DNA of 64,000 bases from Struthidea cinerea (taxonomy: Eukaryota; Chordata; Aves; Passeriformes; Corcoracidae): NCBI GenBank assembly GCA_013397865.1, contig VZTI01002790.1, positions 441,484 through 505,483 of the forward strand, read 5' to 3'. The stretch's first letter is position 1. Each line of letters opens with the position of its first letter. Both the position numbers and the translations under genes were made by a program. Below, in pieces: positions 33,766 through 44,612 of the stretch. Under the pieces are notes generated by a model, which saw only the letters and a list, made by a program, of their open reading frames with translations, was not told where the DNA came from and ran no database searches.

Positions 33766-36328
33766 CACTGATCTTTTCTGCAGCAAATTTCTAGTTCATC
33801 AGATAAAACCAAAGTTGCTGGTAATCTGGGGGATATTTTCATTTTGACATTTTGGGTTTTGGATCAAATCACCAATTATCAGTAGAGCCAGCATTTGTCT
33901 GTGTGTGATTGGATAAAGCATAGTAATATTTTAGACACTGAAGGTACCATTCTTCAAATCAAATGTCAAGTCCTCTTTAACATGCAGTGAAAACGTTTGA
34001 CACTTTTGCCATGCAAAATAGAGCGTTCTCTGGACCCTCTGTGGGTTGTAAGACATGCAAGTGCCCACAGAAATCTGTGTATGGTGCTGAGCTCCCTGCA
34101 GCAGTCCTGACCACGCAGGTTCATGTTCTGCCTAGGCTCTGTCAGCATCTTTGTCCTGATTTCTGGGTGATATTAGTCCTCCCAGCAGGCTGGCACAGAC
34201 ACAGTTTCCTATCCCCCAGGATCAGCATGGCAGGTCCCAAACAATCATTTCTGATGTTGTATGCTCTACTCATAGCTAGTTCTGCTTCTGGATTTATTTT
34301 TCATGTGCTGGAGTGGAATACAAGAGAGTGTCTCAAAGCTTGCAGCTGTAGCTCAAGGGCTACCACGCCTTGTGTAGCAGCTTTGACAGCCCTGTCGCAC
34401 TGTCCTGACTTTGGCATGGTGCTTCCCATCTGGGATCTTCTTTGGGTGATTTTGATCAGTGAAGGACATTTGTGGCTGTAGAGGAGATCCCCTTCTGTAC
34501 TCCACAGTCTCCATGTCACAAGTACAACCTGTGTATACCACAGCTTAAAACTGCCTCTTCACCTGGATTTCTGTGCAAGATATCTCACTGCTTGTAGGTC
34601 CACTCAAAACCCCCCAAATTCAACGCCTTCCTTTTGCTGGGAGGAATGGAAGAAGAAGAGTGTTGACGTTCTGGGTTGTCCAATGCAGTAACGGTGAAAT
34701 GATCTGGGTCCCTGGTTGGGCAGAATTTAGCCTAAATCTTGAAAAAAAGATGCACATGTCACGTCCCTTGGCCGATGCTGTGAGAGGAGAGGAGAGCTTT
34801 CTGCTTTCCTGTTTTCATGTGCAGTCCATCAGGTTGACCTGGCCATAGCTCGGCTGGTGTAAAAGTGTTTAGCCTGCCGTCCTGATGACCAGCCCTCCTC
34901 ACCTCCTCCTAAGTTCTGCTGATGCAGTTTTTCCAAGCTTCAGGCTGCCAAAATGTCCTCTTGAAAGATCTGAACAAGCAAAATGCAGTAAAAAGTTTTA
35001 GGTAACCCTAGATACGAGCATGGTTTTTGCTAGGGGTTATGGAAGGATAGTAACTGGCATGAAACATAGTGGGAGGGGAAGGTGGGGGCAAGTGGCCAGG
35101 GACATGCTGGGTCTGTAATCTCTTAAGCCATGGCAGCACAGCATGTCTGGCCATGCCATTGCATCATGTGAGAGACAGGACTCAGACAGAGAGGACCCTA
35201 GGGAGCAGGAGTTTAATTCTGATCCCTAGATCCAGACATTTTTTGAAGGATGGATGCCTGCTGCAGCTGACCTGCCTATCTTGTCTCTGTTAGTGTGCTG
35301 GTGTTTGATTGATTCATCACTGTTTTGTGCTTTTATATAATTAATTTTCCTTGGCATTTGAATGCCCTTTTATTCCAGCCCCTCAGCTAATATTCAGCTT
35401 CCCACAGACACATTAGTAGTGTGCTCTAATAACAGATAAGTGGTGTGGTAAATACCCTGGGGTCTCGTTACCATTCACAAAGTTACTGTTTGAGAAATAT
35501 GGTTCCAAATGTGCTGGTGAATGAAAATAATTAGTCATAGCCCATTATGAACAACTGCTCTGCTGTGCCCTCTGTGTGCACCCCACAACACGTGTGAGTA
35601 CTACCCACTGGTGGGTGTCCTTTTTCACCCACCTCTGGCTTGAGCTGGTGGTCTCTCACCCAGCCCTTTTCTCTTACTTGGTTCTCACCTCATTTATGGC
35701 CATCACTGCTCTGCTGGCTTGGTGATCCTTCATCTCACCGTGGGGGCACTCACAATGCTTTACTGGTGGGAGCTGTTCCTGCCAGGAGCCACCTTTCCTT
35801 GGTGTTCCTGAGCACTGAACTCTCTCTGGTGGAGTTTTTCTCTGGTAGCAGACTCCACAGACAACGCTATGGATAGAATGTGACCCAGAGACAGGATAAA
35901 AGTTCCCTCTCTGTTGATTTCACAGACCTGTTGTGCTGACCTTTGAGGTTATTCAACTCCTGTGTAGGAGCTTAGACCTTGGAGAATATTTTTTGGGAAA
36001 AAAATTTATATAGGAATATTTCAACTTTTCCATCAAATAGTTTTATGGGGAGCATTTTACGTAAATGTCATTTCCACAGCTGTTGCTGCCCTGCAAGATT
36101 ATGGTAGTTCTCTCAGTCATTATTAATTTCTTGAGCATTTAATCAACTCTGTGCAAAGAGGCCTATGAACACTCCACTACTCCTCATCTGTTGAATTTGC
36201 AGTGTGACAACCTGGGCTGTTAAATAGCTGGGGCTGTATGGAGAGCAAATCAAATCATGGCTCAGCAAGTTTTGTTATTACAGTAAACAGAAACGACCTA
36301 TTTAATCTGCCCTTTTTGTTTGTTTCCT
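33766..36328. other. Unassigned intergenic sequence
   Basis: A 164-codon frame at 33987-34481 shows no recognisable domain, and reverse-strand frames overlap it. No other signal was recognised. Confidence 0.4.
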
Positions 36329-36364
36329 TGTTTGTTTTGTTTTGTTTTGTTTTGTTTTGTTTTT
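36329..36364. repeat. (TTTTG)n pentanucleotide microsatellite
   Basis: About seven TTTTG units, preceded by imperfect TTTG units from about 36313. Confidence 0.95.
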
Positions 36365-38579
36365 CCGAGGTTTAATCCCTTCCCTGTCTCATTGCTTGTG
36401 AGTGAGCGAGGCATTTTGGGATCGCTTGGAAGGTCCTTCCTCTGTTGTTTCATTTGGGTAACTCCTTTGGTCTTTGTACCTGGAGACTAACTTACACCTC
36501 TTTCTTGCAAAGAAGGAAAAATGCTGGCTCTGGGGCTGGGTTATGCCAGCTCTAAGGAGGTGCTCTCTCACTTAGGTCTCTACATACTCTCAGTAAATGC
36601 TGGTTTCTCTCCTTGACACTGATACATTTCTCTGATGGCCTGCAATCAAGGGATCTCAAGGTCTGGTATCTCATCTGAACCGAGCAGGAAGACCCTTGCT
36701 CTAGCAGTCATTGTGAGATCTGGAGGCATCCATGTGGTCTTTTGGCTGGTCCCCTTTGCTGTTTTCTCCACCTTGCTTGTCACGCAGAGAGAGTCATGGG
36801 TGAGCTCAAGGCTAATGCAGTGCTGAGGTCCTCACCTCAAACCTCAGCTCTGTGTAGCAGGTTCAACTACACTTGAATGCAGTGTAGTTGCTTGGTTTCT
36901 AGGTCAACTTGCTGAATCTCTTACTATTCCCCTATTGCTGCTATTTTTGGCTAAAAAGCCCTATCCCCCTGTTCCTTCATTCTGTCTATTTACAATTACA
37001 GTTTGAAGGAGTATAATAAACACTTTAAAAGAACTTTCATAATACTGTAACTGTCAGAGGATAGAGTGCAATAATTTTTAAGGCTTAAGGAATAAACACA
37101 TTTGTGTTTAGGATTAATTTGGTAGTAGAAAGAATAGCTTAGTATTTTCCAAATAATGATGCCAAGATTGGCTTAAAAAAATTGTTTGTATTTGTGAAGA
37201 CTGGAAAAACTGCTTGGTATAATTTAGAAGATCTAAAAGTCCCAAAAGTTTTATGGATTTTTGCATGAATAATTCATCCAGAAAGCCACCTCAGAAAAGT
37301 GTTCATAGCCTAGTGTTCTTTAGCTTCTGGTGCTTCCGTTGCCACTCACAGAGGGGAGACAATACTTCATGATTTTGTAGTTACTGACACGCAAAAAATA
37401 ATGAATGATCACTTTGGCCATTTGGAAAAAGTCCGGGATTTTACTGTACAAGTGCTCAAACAAGATACTGACAAAAACCTTCCAAACAAAGAGTCAATTT
37501 TTATGAAAAAAAAAATAGGATGGATTGGTGGAAAAATACAGAAGAACTGCTTTTGTAATGGATATTACTGTATAACTAATTGGACTGGTTCTATTTATAA
37601 AACAGATACAGCTGTGGAAAAGCTTTATGAAGAAGCCCATAAATATGCAGCTTTCATTCACTTTTAACCCTGAATGGGGAATATGTTCTTCCTATTGCCA
37701 AACCTGTGTATAATTTATATTTTTGTGTGGAAACCACGTAAAGCTGAGTGGAGTCTTCATCCAGTTGTAACGCAAAACCAGGAGAGTTTTTTGGTTTTGG
37801 CTGGGGCTTTGTTTTATAATTTGATTTTAATACAAGTAAAAACAACCTTCTTGGCTGGGAGATGGGATCTCAATTGCCTTCTCCCCAAATAAAATATATG
37901 TGCTCTGGGAAGCTGGTGTATGTTTGCTGTTTGCTGTTGGTGAACCTTAGCGTCACCTGCAGATTCACGAGCAACCTGCCTTTGCCTTCGCCAGATACAA
38001 AACCCTCCCTCCCCTCAGTGTATCATCACTGAGTAAGTATTTAGTTTTCTTTCCTTTTCCATTCTCTTGGGCTGGACGAACTTCATAATTATTTAATGCT
38101 GTTTTCCCTCTTCAGAGAATGGAAACCAAGTGGTTTGTCACCTTTCTTTGCAGTCAGATTTGCTTTCAGATGTCTGTGTTTTGGATTAAAAACACTGAAG
38201 AAGGATGTTTCTTTGCAGCGTTTCTCAGGGAGATTAATTGCAGGAATTCATGTTAACTTATGTTAATATTACCTTTGGCAGAAACACTGTTCCCTTTTGA
38301 TAAATACAATCTAAAATGACAGAAGGAGTTGGAAGAACCAACAAAATTATTGTTCTGTTTCTGTCAGGCTGCTGTGTGTGAAGGGAGATTTCACAGATAA
38401 GAAGTCCCCTAATGATCTACCATGGTGTCTGGTAAGATACAGTTTAAGAGGAGTTTTAACATAGTGGAGAACAATCTATTATTACTGTAACTCACTCTCC
38501 TATGGCTCCAGGCAGTTGATGCTTGCTTGACAATTTTTCCTCAAAAATTCAAAATCCAAATGGCATTCTGATTTTTTTA
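36365..38579. other. Unassigned intergenic sequence
   Basis: It includes a 10-bp-stem inverted repeat at 36864-36890 and an AT-rich 88-codon open frame at 37401-37667 that I do not recognise. The frame has no start context, splice sites or codon bias that argue for a gene. Confidence 0.4.
36864..36890. repeat. Short perfect inverted repeat
   Basis: CAACTACAC at 36864-36872 pairs with GTGTAGTTG at 36882-36890, and one more T-A pair closes inside, giving a 10-bp stem with a loop of about 7 nt. No function is known. Confidence 0.8.
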
Positions 38580-38686
38580 TAGATATATATACGCACATAC
38601 ATATATATATATACCTATACATATATCTATATGTGTATATATATGTGATATATATATAGGTGTGTATGTGTATGAAATATATATCC
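38580..38686. repeat. Imperfect (TA)n/(TATG)n low-complexity tract
   Basis: Alternating ATATAT, ACACAT-like and TATGTG units over about 105 bp. It is self-complementary and prone to slippage. Confidence 0.93.
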
Positions 38687-40270
38687 CAAAGTAGAAAATC
38701 TTCGTAGCACCCCTGCTAGTTACTTAGGTTCATTGAATTCACTCACCAAAGAAATTTATCCCAGTGTCACTCAAGTGGAAGCATCAGCAGAGATGGTCAC
38801 TGGTGAAAATTCTCCTCTGCCCTTGCGGCACAGACAGAGTTCATCTTTCAGACGACCCAAGTGATTGGATGGATGAGTGAAGGAACCTCTTGGTATTCTG
38901 TACCCACACAAAAACTTTTGATGCAAACCGATATGGACTCCTTGCTGCCCGTGTTCTTCCCTATCTGTTTGCAATCAGGGCAAAGCTGAGCAAGACCTTA
39001 ATTCTTTGGGAACTTGGCAGACTTTGTAAAAAAGATGAAAAATGATATTTGAAGGGAGATGGGATTTCACTGCTGCTGGCCTGAGCAGAATGGATGGCTG
39101 CTGAGTGCTTTTCAGTATTCTGAGGACAATTAGAATAAACCAGCTGGATTTTCAGAGCAGCAGGCAGAGTGTCAGTTAAGCAGATTATTTAGGAGTGCTT
39201 ATTGCTTGTTGTGCCCATTGTGAAAATTTTAGGTATTTAAGCCTAAAATGTGCGCAAAACTGGCCTTGCCCTGTAAAATTTTGCATGCAATCCACTGTGA
39301 TTGACAAGGCACACGTATGTGTTAAAGATGGGAGCGCAGAGGCATAAACACCAGAGTTCTCCAAGATCCTGTAGATGTTTTCTTTTGTTTCAGTCCAACT
39401 GTTTTCACTTACCTTCCTAGAGCTGAGCAGAAAAGATGTTTAACCTTACAAAAATAATGTAAATAGCTTTTCTCAGGAGAAAATAGTAGCTGTTCTGATA
39501 AAGTAAGGTCTATGCACTCTTAATTCAATTTAAAATGAAAATATTAAGACCGTTTCTATGCTGGCTGCCCTTCAGCATGCATTTAGTCAGCTTGAATTCT
39601 GATTACAGACAGTGCTGAAACCTGGCTCATGACCTGCACTAAGCAAGTTTAATTGGAAGAGATTTGGACATTGCTCAGATAAAGCTAGATGCATATTTAG
39701 CTAAAAATAAGGAAAAAAACCTCTCCCAAGCAAATGTAATTGCTGTGTTTTAAAATGATGTCCTTTTTTAGCTCACCAAATTACTTTAGACAGAGCATGA
39801 ATGATGAATAAATTCTTAAATTATCTGGGTCTGGGCTGGCTTGCATTGTTTGGGAAGGCATGCAGTGTCCACACGTGGCATAGGGTATTTATCCTCAAAG
39901 TCATCAACATTTGTCTCTGTTGTTCTGTCATATTTGCTGTGCGTCATGCTGGGGGCAGCCAGAGGACATGCGGAGACCAGAGCAATAATTCCTTGAGGGC
40001 TCAGTTTCTGCCAAATATTGAGCATGCTTTTCCCATGTAAATCACAAAAGACAGTTCCTGTATTGGACTCTAGGAATATTGGTGTTATCAGCAGCGCATT
40101 ATTCCCCAGGCATCTATGTCTCATCTCAAGGAGTGCTTGGCTGCCTCTCAACGTCATTGCAGACCCTGATGGTGTCCTTAAGGAAATTCTTAAAATTTTT
40201 CCAGCTTGCCAAAAACTGTCCTCTTCTGTCAAAACCCTGTTCTTCACCTCATGTGTCTTTGAATCCAAAA
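38687..40270. other. Unassigned intergenic sequence
   Basis: No gene or repeat was recognised. The 150-codon minus-strand frame 39816-40268 and its + strand shadow have no recognisable features. Confidence 0.4.
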
Positions 40271-40665
40271 TACAGAATCATAGTGTGGGTTGTTTTGTAA
40301 GGAACCTTAAAGATCACCTCGTTCCAAACCCCCCGCCGTCCCCCACTGTGGGCAGGGACACTTCCCACTAGACCCAGCTGCTCAAAGCCCCATCCAGACT
40401 GGCGTTGACCACTTCCAGGGATGGGGCATCCACAACTTCTGTAGGCAACCTGTGCCCATGCCTTAGCATCTTCACATTTAAGGATTTATTCCTAATATCC
40501 AATCTAAAACTACCCTCTTTCTGTGTGAAACCATTGCCCCTTGTCCTATCACTCCATGCCTTTGCAAAAGTGCATCTCCAACTTACTTGTAAACTTTTTT
40601 AGGTTCTGGCAGGCTGCTAGAAGGTCTTCCTGGAGCCTTCTCTTCTCCCGGCTGGTATCTGATAT
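40271..40665 (-). repeat. CR1 LINE 3' portion (minus strand)
   Basis: The + strand begins ACAGAATCATAGTGTGGGTT and then shows the reversed CR1 tail: GGGCAGGGACACTTCC, GATGGGGCATCCACAACTTC, GGCAACCTGTGCCCATGCC, AATATCCAATCTAAAACTAC and CCTTGTCCTATCACT. It weakens toward 40665. Confidence 0.9.
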
Positions 40666-42451
40666 CTTGACATGATGCATGGGCTTGCCAAAGAGTCTGT
40701 CTCTTGTCTCTTCCTCCAGCCTAGTCCACCCTGCCATGGTGGTCTACCTCAGGATCTCCTGCAAACCTTGTTCTAGATTATGAACTTTCCAGGCAGAGCA
40801 GCATCTGAAGTTTGATGTTGCAACTGCTTGTCACTGCCACCATCACAGATGTGTTGCTTCTGTGTCCCTGCCTGCTTAGTGCCCATCTGTGTGTTGCTGA
40901 CCAGAGAACTGAAATGCACAACTTCAGCAGGGACAGCCATTTGGGTAATTGCAGGTTTTTATTTGTAACTACACAGTCTCTACTTCAGGCCATTGTTGCT
41001 GAAGAAACTCGAGGCATGAATGCATCACTCAGCTTCAGGGCTAAGAAACACAAATAAGTTTGAGGTAACCTCCTTACTATGGCACTTGTTCCTCCCTCTC
41101 CATGTGTAGCTGCTTTTTCAACCTTCTGCTAGAACTTTTACCAAATCCAAATTAATTATGCTTGGCTCTGTTACTTAATTCCTCCTCCTCCATGCAAAAC
41201 ATTATGTAAAAAAGACTCCTCCTAAGGCTGTCTGTTGTCCCTTGTGGCTTCCTGCAGATCTCTGGGATATAATTTATATGATCCAATGCTTGTCAGATTT
41301 CCTTAGTTTGCAATGTCCAGCTGTGTGCTGTGGGACAACACTTCATCCTTTGATTGTTTACCTTACTCCCTCTCCACCCACCTCCACAGGAAATCCCATC
41401 AGAGCATTTGCCACAGGAGTGTCAGTCTTGGAGTGAGAAAAGCCAGAAAACACTTTTTTTCTTCTAAAGCCAGGTCTTCAGTAATATGAAGCTTTTCCAT
41501 CTACAGCAATAATTTCTACAGAAACACAATAATTTCCTCCTTACCTGGTGATTATTTTCTGGGTCAAAATTTTGCCTTTATTTTATTTATAGTTGTGTTG
41601 TTTGAGTTTTTAAATTATTAATAATATATATCATAATTAATAATAGTAATAACAACAACAACAATAATTCATGTTAATTCCCAAATGCTGTTTTATTTAT
41701 TATCTATTACTAATGGCATATCTTGGAGTTTTCTTTTTCAACTTATATTTTATTGTTTTTATTTCGTGGAGATAGTTTTATATTCTCCTAACTCTCAAAG
41801 ATTTGCAGTTTAATAGCATGTACATATGTCTGCAAGAAAATGAGTTAGTGTGGCCCCGTGGCTTACTGCTGAGAAATGGAGTTACTTAACTTCCCTGAAA
41901 TAAATTAGTTCATTTTGTTTTATATTTCCAACATGCTCGGGAGATATAAGTGACTGCCTAACAGAGCTTGCCTCCAAGTTGTTCCACAGTAAAGTTGCTG
42001 CAATTCAGGCTCTGGCATCTGTTTATCCATACGAGCTTTGTCAATATGCTTTCTTGATTTGTTTAATAGAGTATGGATGTGCCTTGCGTAGCTAAATTAC
42101 CCAGAGAGAAATACACTGGTGGCATGCTGGTAGCTCTGCAGAGGTACAGTTAATAAGTAGCTGTACTACAGTGTGCAATTTTAAAGTTGAATATGCATAT
42201 AATTGTGTTCCTGGATCCAAGTCACTTCTGAAAACATTTTGCCCTAATTTTAAAACTTATTCCTTTTAAAAGGGGTGCACACAACCTGTAGGGACAAAAT
42301 AATTGCTTTTCCAGGGCATATTGCTCAGCTGTGGGCTGGAGTGGCTAATGGGTAAGTGCAGCAATTAAGATGAATGGGATTGCTTCCAAAGCAGGACTAT
42401 ACACATATAGTGTGTATATATATGCATATACACACACATATAAACTGATAG
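40666..42451. other. Unassigned AT-rich intergenic sequence
   Basis: An AT-rich part with AATAAT and AAC triplet runs lies at about 41600-41710, and a TATA/CACA tract at about 42400-42442 directly abuts the next CR1. No gene was recognised. Confidence 0.45.
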
Positions 42452-42697
42452 AGAGTAGGTTTAGATTGGCTATTAGGAAGAAATTCTTTACTGTGAACGT
42501 GGTGAGGCACTGGCACAGGTTTCCCAGAGAAGCTGTGGATGCCCCATCCCTGGGAATGTTCAAGGCCAGGCTGGATGGGGCTTTGAGCCCCCTGTTCTAG
42601 TGGAAGATGTCCCTGCCCATGGCAGGGGGTTGGAACAAGAGGATTTTTAAGATCTCTTCCAAGCCAACCATTCTATGATTCTATGTTTCTTTGATTC
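42452..42697 (+). repeat. CR1 LINE 3'-end fragment
   Basis: It carries GTAGGTTTAGATTGGCTATT, TTCTTTACTGTGAACGTGGT, GAGGCACTGGCACAGG, TTCAAGGCCAGGCTGGATGG and ATGTCCCTGCCCATGGCAGG, ending ATTCTATGATTCTATG. It is one of the better-preserved tails in the window. Confidence 0.94.
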
Positions 42698-44159
42698 CAT
42701 ACTTTTCTGTTTAAATAATCAAGGTTCAATGGTTACTTCTGCATGTCTGGAATGAGGTGTGCTAGAATTATAAATTCTTCTCCATTTCCAGAATGAATGC
42801 ATCTTTAGACAGGCTATTTTTCAGTTGCCAAAACACACAGTGAACGACACGATGCACAAGGGTGACTTCTGAATAATATGACATTATTAATGAGGTTGTT
42901 CTCGGAACATAAGCACGGTGCTCAGAGATAGCCTGGCACAACACAGGGAAGTACACTCCACAGTGAGGCTGAACTATTACAGAGCCAGCTGAGCAGAAAA
43001 TTCAATGCCTCCATGCTGGCCTCGGGGCTAAGGGTTAAAAGCTTTGTTTGGGTAGCTGAGTAGTGAGGTTGCCATCTCAGTGCTGCAGCAGGAGGAAATG
43101 AGTAAAGTCTTTGCCTCTACTTATTAAGTAAATGAGCTATCCAGGGATCAGGTTCCTTACTCAATGTATGTTACATGCTCCTAACAGATGTCAGATACTG
43201 AAATTCCCCATGCACAGTGATTTGTAAGCTGTAGAAAAGTGTTTAATACTTTGCTCCCTAAATGATGATGGTAGAGAAAATACTTTTGTAAATATCCTTC
43301 CCAAATCTATTGCAGGGACCTTAAATGTAACAGATTATATGAAGTTACACATATAAATCTTATGGACATCTTATACACCCTTGAAGCTTCTTCTGCCTCA
43401 TGGCTTTCCACACCTGGAAATTTTGAGCACTTGTCAGCTCCCTGCCTCTGGGTGTGTGCTGGCTCAGCTGCTGCACCTGAATTGCTTTTGTGAAGGACAT
43501 TCTGTGGCACTGTAGCCCCCGTATTTTACCTGAGGAGATGGATGGGACCTGGGGAGAGATGTTCAGGTGGAGGGGAGGAGCGAAAATAAGAAAAGATGTA
43601 GGATGGACATACAGGTTCTTCAACATTGCTCCGCAGCTGTAGGTAACAGCCCTGTCAGGACAGGCTCTTACTGCAATGCGAAAACCCTTACTGGAGTCAA
43701 GAATAGCAAAATAGGGTGAAACTGAAGCATTTAATCACTTTTGATCTCAAATTCTATATTCTAGTTGTTCTTAGAGTATTGCTCCAGAATTCTAGTTCTG
43801 TATCAAGATGATTTGTTGATCTGAAGTTTTATACCACAGGGACTGCATATTGTGCTGGAAAGATTCGCTCTTGGTTAAAAGCTGATTAGAACACAATTTT
43901 TAAAAAAAGTCACACTTTACTGGTATTTATGAAGCTCTTGGCTAACGCTTTGGTGTGAGGTCTGTGGTTTTTAGAGCATTCAAGTGTGGAAACTGTTTAT
44001 TTGTTTCCTAGGTGATTATGACTAGCTTGGATGAACACATAAATCAAACTAATTTTTAAATATTTTTATTTTCTTTAAAAAGCAAGAATGCATATGACTA
44101 TAGTGGGCTTAAAAAGTTCCAGAGGTGATGGAGTATTTGAACGCAGCAGTGCCCAGTGA
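42698..44159. other. Unassigned intergenic sequence
   Basis: No gene or repeat family was recognised. Confidence 0.4.
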
Positions 44160-44405
44160 GTAGACAGCAAGCACCAGGGGCCATGAGGCCAGGTAAATTA
44201 CACCTGGATACAAGAAATAAAGTCTTCACCACAAGGGTACTGAAACTTTGCAACAGCACCCCAGTGAACTTATGGGGATGTTCTCAGAAATTTTCAAAAC
44301 CTGACTGGAGCAATATGATCCCACTTGGTGCTGCTTTTGCATTGAGTGTGGGGGAATAGAGCAGATCACTGCAGATCCCTTCCAACCAACTCTGTTTTAC
44401 CATTC
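44160..44405 (+). repeat. Diverged CR1 tail
   Basis: AGGTAAATTACACCTGGATA, AAATAAAGTCTTCACCACAA, CAAAACCTGACTGGAGCAA and GCAGATCCCTTCCAACCAAC follow CR1-tail order with many changes. Confidence 0.6.
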
Positions 44406-44449
44406 CACCCTCTGACTGGAATGCTGAACGTAGATCCATGCAACTTGAA

Positions 44450-44490
44450 TAATTATTTATTTATATTATTATTTATTTATATTATTATTT
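44450..44490. repeat. AT-rich tandem repeat
   Basis: ATTATTTATTTAT units repeat about three times between the two diverged CR1 tails. Confidence 0.8.
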
Positions 44491-44491
44491 G

Positions 44492-44612
44492 ATATTTATT
44501 CCAAACCTGTTTAGACACAGTCCTGAGCAGCCTTCTCTGGGTGACCCTGTTTTGAGCAGATGGTCTCCAGAGATGCCTTCCCACCTCAGTTAGCTTGTGA
44601 ATCTGTGAAATT
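44492..44612 (+). repeat. Short CR1 tail
   Basis: CCAAACCTGTTTAGACACAG, CTCTGGGTGACCCTGTTTTG and GATGGTCTCCAGAGATGCCT followed by GTGAATCTGTGAA give the last about 120 bp of a CR1 of the ATTCTGTG type. It may belong to a different copy from the one at 44160-44405. Confidence 0.8.

Noticed and set aside
33987..34481. 164-codon + strand frame
   Set aside because: No recognisable domain or splice structure; considered a chance frame.
37401..37667. 88-codon open frame with an ATG
   Set aside because: AT-rich, no recognisable domain, no splice sites or promoter context. Frames of this length occur by chance throughout the window.
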